DNA of 64,000 bases. Origin: Butyrivibrio sp. (lineage in GTDB: Bacteria; Bacillota; Clostridia; Lachnospirales; Lachnospiraceae). Shown in pieces: positions 34,676-42,810 of this stretch. The notes under the pieces were generated by a model that worked only from the letters and a program-made list of their open reading frames with translations, did no database searches and was not told where the DNA came from. Made by a program: the position numbers and the translations under genes. The first letter of the stretch is position 1. The number at the start of each line of letters is the position of its first letter. Location: positions 1 through 64,000 of the forward strand of contig JAGAAO010000015.1 of assembly GCA_017615275.1 (NCBI GenBank). Direction: 5' to 3'.

Positions 34676-34698
34676 ATATTGTTGGTTTACAGTATGTA

Positions 34699-36264
34699 TT
34701 ATTTCTTATCGTCACTCTTGGGATTTGCCTTGATCTCTACGTTATCAAGTCCTGAGATGTTGACGTTCTTGTTGACCTTGGCATCATATGTGCCGGCCTT
34801 CATGATCTCTGTGAAATCAACGCCTGTAGCATCTGACATGGTATCAAATACCTGTTTCATAACTATGGGCATGTTTCCTGAAATCTGGCTTGCACCGTTT
34901 GAGCCTTCGCCTGTTCCATAAATATTGATCTTGTCGATCTGTGAAAGAGGCTTAGCAATTTCAGAAGCCATCTGAGGCATGATCTTGATCATCATCTCGG
35001 CAATAGCAGCTCCGTTGTACTTCTTGTACGCTTCAGCTTTCTTTTCCATTGCTTCGGCTTCAGCAAGACCCTGAGCCTTTATGCTTTCGGCTTCAGCTTT
35101 ACCTTTGGCGGCAATACCTGCAGCCTCTGCATCATACTTAGCTTTGATACCTGCAGCTTCCTGTTCTGCGGCATACTTAAGAGCATCAGCCTTTGCTTTT
35201 TGAGCCTCGGCTTCTTTTTCCTGCTCGTATTTACGAGCTTCAGCTTCACGCTGTCTCTGGATAAGTTTTGCCTCAGCGTCTTTTTCTGCACGATACTTTT
35301 CAGCATCAGCTTTCTTCTCGATTTCAGCGGCAAGTTCCTGCTGTTTAACAATAACTTCTTTCTGTTTGAGTTCAGCTTCACGTTCAGCTTTTGCAATAGC
35401 GGCATTAACTGTAGCTGCCTGAATTGTCTTTTGCTGTTCCTGACTCTGGATCTCATATGCAGCATCGGCTTCAGCCTGTGCTGTGTCAGCCTGCTTCTTG
35501 AGAGCGGCTCTCTTTATATCAAGTTCGTTGTTCTTCTGCGCAATTTCTGTCTGTGCGGCAACTCTTGCTTCGTTGGAAGCTTTGTCGGCTTCAGCCTGAG
35601 CAATAGCGACATCTCTGTCTGCCTGTGCCTTAGCGATAGCGGCATCTTTCTTGATCCTTGCAGTGTTATCTGCACCAAGATCTCTGATAAGTCCGTTCTC
35701 ATCAGTTACGTTCTGAATGTTGCAGGAGATAATCTCGATACCGAGCTTATCCATATCCTTTGAAGCTTTCAGCATAACCTGATCTGAGAAGGAATCTCTG
35801 TCGGTGTTGATAGTACGAAGATCAAGTGTACCGATGATCTCACGCATGTTACCCTGAAGGGAATCCTTTAATTCTTCGGCAATCTGAGAAGGTACCTTGT
35901 TGAGGAAGTTCTTGGAAGCAAGAAGTATTCCTTTTACATTTACAGGTGCATCTTCAGTACCGATGTTTATGATTCTGTCTGTTGCAATTCTAACCTTTGC
36001 AACTGCGTCAACGTCAACATTGATAAAGTCGTTCGTAGGAACGGACTGCTCTGTCTTAATGTCAACGGTCATCTGTCCAAGATACAATTTGTCGACCCTT
36101 TCAAAGAAGGGCACCTTTACACCGGCACGCCCTATAAGGATTCTGGGTTCTTTGCGAAGACCGGAAATGATAAATGCCTGATCCGGAGGAGCCTTCACAT
36201 AACCCATTGCAATAATAAGTATTACAACCAAAGCTGTAACCGAAGCGCCAATAATAGCTGTCAT
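34699..36264 (-). CDS. Flotillin-family SPFH protein
   Basis: This 521-residue membrane-scaffold protein resembles bacterial FloT/YqiK flotillins. A single N-terminal membrane segment (AIIGASVTALVVILIIAMGY) is followed by an SPFH domain (PPDQAFIISGLRKEPRILIG, LGQMTVDIKTEQSVPTNDFI) to about residue 200. A long Ala/Glu/Lys/Gln-rich coiled coil with EAEAxK-type repeats (about 215-410) comes next, then a Gly/Ser/Asp C-terminus. Flotillins organise ordered membrane patches and oligomerise through the coiled coil. No NfeD partner is adjacent. The repeated codons of the coil create long antisense frames that are not genes. Confidence 0.92.
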   Translation of the reverse strand: MTAIIGASVTALVVILIIAMGYVKAPPDQAFIISGLRKEPRILIGRAGVKVPFFERVDKLYLGQMTVDIKTEQSVPTNDFINVDVDAVAKVRIATDRIINIGTEDAPVNVKGILLASKNFLNKVPSQIAEELKDSLQGNMREIIGTLDLRTINTDRDSFSDQVMLKASKDMDKLGIEIISCNIQNVTDENGLIRDLGADNTARIKKDAAIAKAQADRDVAIAQAEADKASNEARVAAQTEIAQKNNELDIKRAALKKQADTAQAEADAAYEIQSQEQQKTIQAATVNAAIAKAEREAELKQKEVIVKQQELAAEIEKKADAEKYRAEKDAEAKLIQRQREAEARKYEQEKEAEAQKAKADALKYAAEQEAAGIKAKYDAEAAGIAAKGKAEAESIKAQGLAEAEAMEKKAEAYKKYNGAAIAEMMIKIMPQMASEIAKPLSQIDKINIYGTGEGSNGASQISGNMPIVMKQVFDTMSDATGVDFTEIMKAGTYDAKVNKNVNISGLDNVEIKANPKSDDKK

Positions 36265-36280
36265 TGTTCTCCTCCATTCT

Positions 36281-36342
36281 GACTGAGATCTCTCAGTCGC
36301 AGGTACATCCTTTGTTTTAAATTATTTGTTTATCGGATGTAC
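36281..36342. promoter_or_regulatory. Two inverted repeats upstream of the flotillin gene
   Basis: GACTGAGA/TCTCAGTC (36281-36288 and 36291-36298) is a near-perfect palindrome in the flotillin 5' region. GTACATCC/GGATGTAC (36303-36310 and 36335-36342) is a second, spaced inverted repeat. They may be operators or mRNA leader hairpins. Confidence 0.4.
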
Positions 36343-36471
36343 GTGATTGATATGTTATGAGAATAATATAATCAAAGTCGCATTCACGATAAATACTGAC
36401 TTTGACGGAATAATAAGCCTTATTTTGCCAAAAAAGCGAATTGGAAAATTTGCGAAAATGGAGATTTCTTG

Positions 36472-36500
36472 TTGACATAGAAAAAATCGATAATTATAAT
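36472..36500 (+). promoter_or_regulatory. Consensus sigma-A promoter of the leader/attenuator transcript
   Basis: TTGACA (36472-36477), exactly 17 bp, TATAAT (36495-36500). Both hexamers are perfect consensus, so initiation near 36507 should be strong and control must act after initiation. Confidence 0.85.
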
Positions 36501-36534
36501 CTGTACTAATAATTTTTAGAAAGAAGATATGGAT

Positions 36535-36651
36535 ATGAGAGAATTTATGCTCATCAACACTAATACTAATACCAACCCAAATCCCGTGACTACTAATCAG
36601 GGGACTATTAGTGTTATATTTGATGAGGATATTCGGATATGTCATATCTGA
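36535..36651 (+). CDS. Asn/Thr-rich leader peptide (38 aa)
   Basis: A short frame with TAGAAAGAAG upstream encodes MREFMLINTNTNTNPNPVTT and 18 further residues ending at TGA 36649-36651. Within 14 codons there are six Asn and five Thr, the signature of attenuation leader peptides that sense charged tRNA or ribosome stalling. Complementary segments inside and after the frame allow alternative hairpins. The next gene is the GNAT-methyltransferase fusion at 36747. ATG 36529 in the same frame is an alternative start. Its regulatory role is inferred. Confidence 0.6.
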   Translation: MREFMLINTNTNTNPNPVTTNQGTISVIFDEDIRICHI

Positions 36652-36716
36652 GATAAAAAGATATTACGAAGATATTAAGAGCCTCATCAAGCGATAAAAA
36701 AGTTTGATGGGGCTCT
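36556..36716 (+). promoter_or_regulatory. Attenuator-like alternative hairpins
   Basis: AACACTAAT (36556-36564) pairs with ATTAGTGTT (36607-36615). TTGATGAGG (36620-36628) is an exact complement of CCTCATCAA (36682-36690), which alternatively pairs with TTGATGGGG (36704-36712) in a 13-bp stem (36678-36690/36704-36716). The two pairings of 36682-36690 exclude each other, as in antiterminator/terminator switches. The distal stem lacks a good T tract, so the output may be partial termination or an mRNA-folding effect. Confidence 0.55.
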
Positions 36717-36746
36717 AATTATATACAGACAAGAGAGGAGAATGTT

Positions 36747-38036
36747 ATGGAACTAATAAGAGTGCAGGATTCGGACTACAGGAAGACGTATGAGCTGTAT
36801 ATGACTTTTGATGAGGACGAGAACGGCTTTATCAACAGCGTTTACGGCTATGATTACGACAGGTTTCTTGAATGGATTGAGATGAAAAGAAACTGGTCGC
36901 TCGGAAAAGAACTTCCCGAGGGCTTTGTGCCTGATACATCTTTTGTGCTTTCGGTGGATGGGGAGTACGTCGGCGTTTTTAACTTAAGACACTATCTGAA
37001 CGACTTTCTGAGGAACGGTCCGGGGCACATCGGCTACGGCATATCCAAGAAGTATAGGGGAAAAGGATACGGAAGCGCAGGGCTTAAACTTGCACTTGGC
37101 AAGGCGAGAGAACTCGGGATCCATGAGGCATACCTTTCTGTAAACAAAGACAACGCCGCAAGCTTGAAGGTTCAGCTTAACAACGGTGCGTATATCCATC
37201 ACGAAGATGATAAAAAGTATTATACAAGAATAAATGCGATAAGCGAGTCCGACAGCAGGGAAAAAATTGTCTCTGATTATTACAACCAGACAGATGAGGA
37301 CGGAAGGCTCGACAGATCAAGGCACGGACAGCTTGAGTATGCGACGACGATGAACTACATCCACAGATTTGCGGATGAAAACTCCAAGATCCTTGAAGTC
37401 GGCGCGGCAACGGGGAGATATTCGATAGCGCTTGCAAAGGAAGGCTTTGACGTTACTGCAGTAGATCTCGTTGAAAAGAACATCGAGATATTAAAGAAAA
37501 ACAGTGAGGGAATCACAAACATACATCCCATGCAGGGCGATGCGACGAAACTCACAGACCTTAAAGATGACAGCTTTGATGTGACGCTGGTTCTGGGACC
37601 CATGTATCATCTGTATGATAGGGAAGATGTGGACAAAGCAATAGATGAGGCAATAAGAGTGACAAAGCCGGGCGGAACTGTAATGTTCGCATTTATCTCA
37701 GTCTTTGCGTTTATGTATGCGAACCATCTGGACGGAAACTGGAAAAACGGAGAAAAAGAAAACTTCACAGAAGACTATAAAATAAGGCATTTCAAAGAGC
37801 AGATGTTTACAGGCTATGATGTTACGGAGTTTGAAGATCTTTTTACCGGAAAGAAAGTCGAACATATCACGACAACAGGTACTGACGGATTTATCCTTTC
37901 TATGGAGATGAATCCGGAATTCCAGATCTCGGATGAAGATTTCGAGTCGCTTAAAAAGTGGTACTTGGCATTTTCGGAGAAAAGAGAATTACTCGGAAGC
38001 TCAACGCATCTTCTTTATATCTGTAGGAAGAAGTGA
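36747..38036 (+). CDS. GNAT acetyltransferase fused to a SAM-dependent methyltransferase
   Basis: This 429-residue two-domain protein has residues 1-150 as a GNAT fold with the acetyl-CoA loop in YRGKGYGSAGLKLALGKA and GYGISKK before it. Residues about 170-429 are a class I methyltransferase: motif I ILEVGAATGRYSIALA (about 214-229), the acidic VTAVDLVEKN, and FDVTLVLGPMYHLYD plus TKPGGTVMFAF for motifs IV-VI. Each half is near full length and key residues are kept. Such enzymes often modify antibiotics, tRNA or small metabolites; the target is unknown. The start follows GAGAGGAG, downstream of the leader-peptide attenuator. Confidence 0.85.
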   Translation: MELIRVQDSDYRKTYELYMTFDEDENGFINSVYGYDYDRFLEWIEMKRNWSLGKELPEGFVPDTSFVLSVDGEYVGVFNLRHYLNDFLRNGPGHIGYGISKKYRGKGYGSAGLKLALGKARELGIHEAYLSVNKDNAASLKVQLNNGAYIHHEDDKKYYTRINAISESDSREKIVSDYYNQTDEDGRLDRSRHGQLEYATTMNYIHRFADENSKILEVGAATGRYSIALAKEGFDVTAVDLVEKNIEILKKNSEGITNIHPMQGDATKLTDLKDDSFDVTLVLGPMYHLYDREDVDKAIDEAIRVTKPGGTVMFAFISVFAFMYANHLDGNWKNGEKENFTEDYKIRHFKEQMFTGYDVTEFEDLFTGKKVEHITTTGTDGFILSMEMNPEFQISDEDFESLKKWYLAFSEKRELLGSSTHLLYICRKK

Positions 38037-38080
38037 TGGGGTGCTTTTTAAGCGACTTTTGAGAGATATGTGTTGCAATT

Positions 38081-38330
38081 GATATATCATTGGTATATAT
38101 AAGAATGGAGATGATCCTAATGGTGTTATTGCAAACTGGCTTAGAAATCGTTCAACTATTGAGTTTTTAGGCTTATGGGAAGAATTTAATAACAACAATT
38201 TTAACCCCATCGAATTCGAGGGGGTTAAAAATCGAGCAGGAGAAAATGCTTTTACTTTATCTTCACAGAAATGGATTATGGGTAGAATTTGGGCGAAGAT
38301 TAGTACAAAAAAGTACAAAATCTGCGCCTT
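38081..38330 (+). pseudogene. KilA-N domain protein remnant
   Basis: Frame reading gives DPNGVIANWLRNRSTIEFLG, then LWEEFNNNNFNPIEFEG and AGENAFTLSSQKWI, the central part of the KilA-N DNA-binding domain found in phage-derived RhuM-like proteins. The expected upstream DISL..YI lies in another frame, so a frameshift is present, and after QKWI the reading diverges from the family. There is no start codon with a ribosome site. It sits at the left border of the exopolysaccharide cluster and is probably a relic of a mobile element. Confidence 0.65.
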
Positions 38331-38423
38331 TTTATATGACAAAATACTATATATGGATTATAATTATAGTATACAATGCTATATATGTATTTTTTGTCTG
38401 GCAAAGGAAGGTAATGTATAATT

Positions 38424-38831
38424 ATGGATTATAACGTCATTAATCTTAAAACGGTTATGAATCCGGATCCCAAGCTTGGTGGATTAACTATAGCAGAGGG
38501 AGAGCGTGACATTCCTTTTGCAATCAAGCGTATTTATTGTATTCATCACACAGAAGCGGAATATCATAGAGGATTTCATGCTCATAAAAAGAATTGGCAG
38601 TTACTTTTCTGCCCATGTGGAGAGATTGAGATTTCATTAAATGACGGCAAAAATGTTGAGACGGTTGTTTTGGATGATCCCTCAAAAGGTATTATATTAA
38701 GTCCCGGGCTTTGGAGAGAACTCGTTTGGAAAGTTGATAATGCGGTATTATGTGTGGCTGCGTCAGAATACTATGATCCTAATGAATATATACGAGATTA
38801 CAACGAGTTTTTGACATATGTACATAATTAA
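38424..38831 (+). CDS. FdtA/QdtA-type sugar-nucleotide 3,4-ketoisomerase (cupin)
   Basis: The 135-residue single-cupin protein matches the FdtA/QdtA/WxcM-like family, which isomerises dTDP-4-keto-6-deoxyglucose to the 3-keto sugar on the way to dTDP-3-amino-3,6-dideoxyhexoses. Signature parts are IPFAIKRIYCIHH, the His-rich RGFHAHKKNWQLLF and IILSPGLWRELVW. No adjacent aminotransferase is present, so the amino-sugar step must be encoded elsewhere or the role may differ. It opens the exopolysaccharide cluster; its ribosome site GGAAGG is 12 nt from the ATG. Confidence 0.85.
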   Translation: MDYNVINLKTVMNPDPKLGGLTIAEGERDIPFAIKRIYCIHHTEAEYHRGFHAHKKNWQLLFCPCGEIEISLNDGKNVETVVLDDPSKGIILSPGLWRELVWKVDNAVLCVAASEYYDPNEYIRDYNEFLTYVHN

Positions 38832-38848
38832 CCTTTGAGGAAAGGAAA

Positions 38849-39649
38849 ATGAAAACCGTTAATGATTCAAATTTGATTTCAAACGAAGAAGACATCGCCG
38901 CAAAGGCACTTAGAGATAGAAATTTGGACAATAAGAATAAGACAGCGATGGAAGTTCATCCCAAATATTCTTTTTACACAAGATACGGGAAGAGGATTCT
39001 CGATATAATCATCTCTTTTCCCGCTTGTATTATTCTCACACCTATTAATCTGATCCTGGCAGTTATCACTTTTATTGATGTCGGGAATCCCATTTTTTTT
39101 AAACAAACAAGGATAGGAAAGGATGGAAAACCTTTCACTATGGTCAAGTTCAGAAATATGAACAGGAAGACCGACAGTGACGGCAAACTCCTTCCGCCTT
39201 CACAGAGAGTGACTTCGTTTGGGCGTGTTATGAGAAAACTGTCCTTGGATGAACTTTTGAATTTCTGGCTTATTTTAAAGGGAGATATGTCTTTGATAGG
39301 TCCCAGACCGCAGCCTGAGTTCATATATAATAGGATGTGCGAAAGACACAAGATGCGGACGGCTGTAAGACCGGGGCTTGAGTGTCCACGTGTTATTCAT
39401 GTATATGGAGAAGATATCTGTAAATATCAAAGAACTTATGAGAATGATATATGGTATGTGGAAAATGTTGGACTCTTACTTGATGTAAAGCTTTTTTTTA
39501 TGCTCATTAAGATGACTTTTGATTTTAAGAGACGCGGTAAACAGGCCTCCGGTGAGGGAATCAGCTATTTCGTGGGATATGATGAAAACGGTATTGCTAT
39601 TAGCATGAATGTATACAGACGTATGCAGAAGGAGAAATGCGGAACATGA
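38849..39649 (+). CDS. Initiating sugar-phosphate transferase (WcaJ/EpsL-like)
   Basis: The 266-residue polyprenyl-phosphate hexose-1-phosphate transferase starts the lipid-linked repeat unit. After a variable 45-residue N-terminus, a reentrant membrane helix (RILDIIISFPACIILTPINL) precedes the catalytic block with KFRNMN and the conserved LSLDELLNFWLILKGDMSLI followed by GPRPQPE. It is the short form with one membrane segment, as in PglC and Firmicutes EpsL. Its stop overlaps the next gene's start. This gene defines the cluster as lipid-carrier, Wzx/Wzy-dependent. Confidence 0.92.
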   Translation: MKTVNDSNLISNEEDIAAKALRDRNLDNKNKTAMEVHPKYSFYTRYGKRILDIIISFPACIILTPINLILAVITFIDVGNPIFFKQTRIGKDGKPFTMVKFRNMNRKTDSDGKLLPPSQRVTSFGRVMRKLSLDELLNFWLILKGDMSLIGPRPQPEFIYNRMCERHKMRTAVRPGLECPRVIHVYGEDICKYQRTYENDIWYVENVGLLLDVKLFFMLIKMTFDFKRRGKQASGEGISYFVGYDENGIAISMNVYRRMQKEKCGT

Positions 39650-40602
39650 TGAAAAATGTTCTCGTCACTGCGATAGGGACAATAACTTCAACCAATATAG
39701 TCAGGGAACTTAAGAAAACAGGGGACTTTTTTTTATTTGGAGCTGATATCAACAATGCAGAGGAGATAGTAACTTCCCTGGATGTTGGCAGGTATTTCAG
39801 ATTTCCTTTGATTGACAGGGAGAACTATCTTAGTTATGTTCTTGATTTTTGTAAAGAGAATTCCATAGAGTATTACTTTGCTTCTCTTGATATTGAGGTG
39901 GATATCATATCCGCTCACAGAGAGGAATTTGAAAGCATAGGAACTAAGCTGTGTGTTCCCGATTATGAATTTGTAAAGACATGCCATTATAAGGATGTCT
40001 TTACTGACTGGATAAATAGCAATTTCCCGGAAATTGCTATTAAGAGTTATAAAGACTTTGGTGCAGTCAAGGAAGATGATTATCCCATTTTTACAAAGCC
40101 CATTGAGGGAGTTGCCGGAAAGGACTGTTTCAAGATCGGCTCGCCCGCTGAGCTCCATGCGTTTATACATCCCGAGGATGTGGGAGTTAAATGCCTTTTA
40201 CAGGAGTTTGTAAGAGGTGAGAACATCACGGTAGATTGTATTAGGAATCGCAAGACAGAACAGAAGGCTTATATCCAGAGAAAAGAGATCTTGAGAAATG
40301 CCAACGGATGCGGAACAGCTGTGGAGATAATCGATGACCCGGAGCTTTCAGGGATATGTGATGCAATAGCGGAGAAGCTAGATCTTAACGGTGTCTGCAA
40401 CATGGAATTTTTCAGAACAGATTCAGGTTACAAGATGATCGAGATTAATCCCAGATTTTCTGCGGGCGCGATATATACCAGCATGGCGGGCAACAATATC
40501 TTTTTAAATGCTGTCAGGATTGCAGACGGCGAGATGTGTGAATTTGGAGAAATAGATGTTGGCTCAAGATATGCGGAGAGATACGAAGCATATAGGATGT
40601 GA
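39646..40602 (+). CDS. ATP-grasp ligase, exopolysaccharide cluster
   Basis: This ATP-grasp protein of 318 residues (321 from ATG 39637) resembles carbamoyl-phosphate-synthase large-subunit-like ligases. VLVTAIGTITSTNIVRELKK is the preATP-grasp Rossmann start, YPIFTKPIEGVAGKDCFKIG the nucleotide loop, and MIEINPRFSAGAIYTSMAG the metal-binding part. ATP-grasp enzymes join a carboxylate to an amine or thiol through an acyl phosphate; in polysaccharide clusters they are thought to attach amino acids to sugars. ATG 39646 gives an ATGA overlap with the upstream stop, but 39637 is possible. Confidence 0.88.
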   Translation: MMKNVLVTAIGTITSTNIVRELKKTGDFFLFGADINNAEEIVTSLDVGRYFRFPLIDRENYLSYVLDFCKENSIEYYFASLDIEVDIISAHREEFESIGTKLCVPDYEFVKTCHYKDVFTDWINSNFPEIAIKSYKDFGAVKEDDYPIFTKPIEGVAGKDCFKIGSPAELHAFIHPEDVGVKCLLQEFVRGENITVDCIRNRKTEQKAYIQRKEILRNANGCGTAVEIIDDPELSGICDAIAEKLDLNGVCNMEFFRTDSGYKMIEINPRFSAGAIYTSMAGNNIFLNAVRIADGEMCEFGEIDVGSRYAERYEAYRM

Positions 40603-40617
40603 CATGAAGGAACATGT

Positions 40618-41919
40618 ATGATAAAGACAGATCTTAGAGGGAAAAAACTCCTTCTTGTAGGGGGATTAAATACTACAGCCGATCTGACACACCTAGCAAA
40701 GAGAAACGGTGTGCTTCTTGGAGTTGCAGATTACAATCACGGAACTCTTTTAAAGGGACTTTCAGATTTCGCTTACGATACAGATGCTTACGATGAAGAA
40801 GCTATGGTAAGTCTGTGCAGGAAAGAGCATATAGATGGAGTTATTACAGCATTTAATGAGAGGCTAGGACCTGTTGTTAGAAGACTTGCTGACAGGATGG
40901 GATACTATGCCCCTTTTTCCGTGGAGCAGCTCAAGATGAGTACAGACAAGAGCTTTTTTAAGCATACTTGCATGAAGTATGGTGTGCCTGTGCCCAAGGA
41001 ATACAATGTTACAGATGAAAATGATACAGAATCTTCGGACATCGATTTTCCTGTTATTGTTAAGCCTGTTGATAATGCTAGTTCAGTGGGAGTTACTCCT
41101 TGTTACGATGTGAAGAGCCTTAAGGAAGCATATAAGAGGGCTATTTCCAATTCACGATCCGGTAATGTGATTGTGGAAAAATATCTTCCCTACGATGAGA
41201 TAAACATGACCTATATAGCGCAGGATGGAGATATACAGCTTGCTGCGGTTCACGACAGGTATTTTAACCGTGAACAGGACAGCTATGTAAACGCTCCTGA
41301 CCTGTACATCTATCCCAGCAGATACACGGATCTTATTTTGGAAAAATATGATGCTGCCATAAGGAACATGCTTGAGAAAATCGGAGTTAAGAATGGATCT
41401 CTTTTTATCCAGGCTGTTGTAAACGGTGACAAGATGTACTGCTACGAAGCCGGCATGAGGCTTAACGGCTGCAAGACATATCAGATCCTTGAAAGAGAGA
41501 ATGGATACAATACATTTGAACATCTGATGGAATATGCACTTACGGGATCAATGGGCGAACACTGCAGGTTTGATCCCAGGTTTAGTAAATGGTATGCCAC
41601 GATAAATGTCCTTGGTAAGCCGGGAGCAGATATAGCCAGGTACTGCGGCGAAGAAGAACTTAATTCCTATCCGTGGCTTATACACATAGCTAAAAGATAC
41701 AGAGAAGGAGACAGTATCCCTGCAGGCTGCGAGGGAACACTCATCCAGGATACCACCAGGATACATGTGGAAGCGAATGCCAAAGACGAACTGATGGAGA
41801 GGATCGATAAGGTCAACGAACTGTACAAGATACTTGATAAGGATAATAAGAATATTATTCTGAAACCGCATGACACGAAGGAAGTGCTTCGTGGTCTTGA
41901 TTACGAACTTGGGGTGTGA
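40618..41919 (+). CDS. Second ATP-grasp ligase, exopolysaccharide cluster
   Basis: This 433-residue ATP-grasp enzyme is not a close copy of the preceding one. It has an N-terminal Rossmann region (KKLLLVGGLNTTADLTHLAK), the nucleotide-binding FPVIVKPVDNASSVGVTPC, and the metal-site region MYCYEAGMRLNGCKTYQILE. It resembles biotin-carboxylase-like ligases such as carnosine-synthase-like or PurT/PurK relatives. Its end overlaps the beginning of the epimerase gene. Two adjacent ligases suggest two successive condensations or a heteromeric pair, probably adding an amino-acid-like substituent to the repeat unit. Substrates cannot be read from sequence. Confidence 0.88.
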   Translation: MIKTDLRGKKLLLVGGLNTTADLTHLAKRNGVLLGVADYNHGTLLKGLSDFAYDTDAYDEEAMVSLCRKEHIDGVITAFNERLGPVVRRLADRMGYYAPFSVEQLKMSTDKSFFKHTCMKYGVPVPKEYNVTDENDTESSDIDFPVIVKPVDNASSVGVTPCYDVKSLKEAYKRAISNSRSGNVIVEKYLPYDEINMTYIAQDGDIQLAAVHDRYFNREQDSYVNAPDLYIYPSRYTDLILEKYDAAIRNMLEKIGVKNGSLFIQAVVNGDKMYCYEAGMRLNGCKTYQILERENGYNTFEHLMEYALTGSMGEHCRFDPRFSKWYATINVLGKPGADIARYCGEEELNSYPWLIHIAKRYREGDSIPAGCEGTLIQDTTRIHVEANAKDELMERIDKVNELYKILDKDNKNIILKPHDTKEVLRGLDYELGV

Positions 41920-41927
41920 TCGTTTCT

Positions 41928-42803
41928 ATGAAGAAGATAATTGTAAGCGGAGCCGGAGGTTTTCTTGGATCCCACATCATAAAAGAGGCATTGCGCCGCG
42001 GAGATATAGAAACAATTGCTGTTTCCAATTCTCTCGAGGGTGTTGAAGGAATACGTATCATCCGGACCGGCGAGTTTTTAAAAAGTGATCAATCCTATAG
42101 TGATGCGGTTTTTATCAACTGTCTCTTTCCGACTTTTGTAAGGGAAGAAGAACTGGCCGCAGGAATAGAGATGGGAAAAGAGATCATTCAAAAGGCAGCA
42201 GCTGTGAGTGTGGGAGCGTTTATCAATATTTCTTCCCAGAGTGTGTATTCATCTGTAAGGACAAAGAGTGCCAAAGAGACCGATGAAGTGACGCTTGAAT
42301 CTGCCTATGCCAAGGGCAAATACGAAAGTGAAGTTCTTACGGAGAATCTTTTTAACAAAGGTTATTATTCCAATGTCCGCCTGGCAAGCCTTATAGGTGT
42401 TGGATACGAACAGAGGATAATAAACAGGATTGCCAAAAAGGCCCTTGCGGAGGGCGTTATAAATATACGGGGCGGTATGCGGTGCTATTGTTTTCTTGAT
42501 GTAAGAGATGCTGCGAGAGCGCTGGTTGATATGGCTGTTTCCAATCCGCAGGGATGGAAGAAACTTTATAATCTTGGAAGAAACGATGAGAGTACGCTTT
42601 TGGAACTGGCGGAGCTTATAGCAAAGACCATAGGAGAGACCACGGGAAGAGAACCCAAGGTAACCCTTTCCGATGGAGAAGACAAAAGAAATTCGGCTCT
42701 TGATACAACAGAGTTTATGAATGATTTTGGTTGGAAACCCTTGATCGGAACAGAAGAATCAGTGAGAGATATAGTTTTTGATCTTCAGGCAAATGGGGGA
42801 TGA
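41928..42803 (+). CDS. NAD-dependent sugar epimerase/dehydratase (SDR)
   Basis: The 291-residue extended short-chain dehydrogenase acts on a nucleotide sugar. The Rossmann motif is VSGAGGFLGSHIIKEA, the catalytic Ser/Tyr/Lys are in FINISSQSVYSS and YAKGKYESE, and the C-terminal half has the usual LYNLGRNDE element. The motif order is intact. GTG 41916 overlaps the preceding stop and is an alternative start. It probably supplies an epimerised, reduced or 4-keto sugar for the same polymer. Confidence 0.87.
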   Translation: MKKIIVSGAGGFLGSHIIKEALRRGDIETIAVSNSLEGVEGIRIIRTGEFLKSDQSYSDAVFINCLFPTFVREEELAAGIEMGKEIIQKAAAVSVGAFINISSQSVYSSVRTKSAKETDEVTLESAYAKGKYESEVLTENLFNKGYYSNVRLASLIGVGYEQRIINRIAKKALAEGVINIRGGMRCYCFLDVRDAARALVDMAVSNPQGWKKLYNLGRNDESTLLELAELIAKTIGETTGREPKVTLSDGEDKRNSALDTTEFMNDFGWKPLIGTEESVRDIVFDLQANGG

Positions 42804-42810
42804 AGGGACG

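Noticed and set aside
35200-35763. Plus-strand 187-residue frame opposite the flotillin gene
   Set aside because: Its Phe/Leu/Ser-rich sequence is the antisense of the Ala/Glu/Lys coiled-coil codons; no ribosome site or family pattern.
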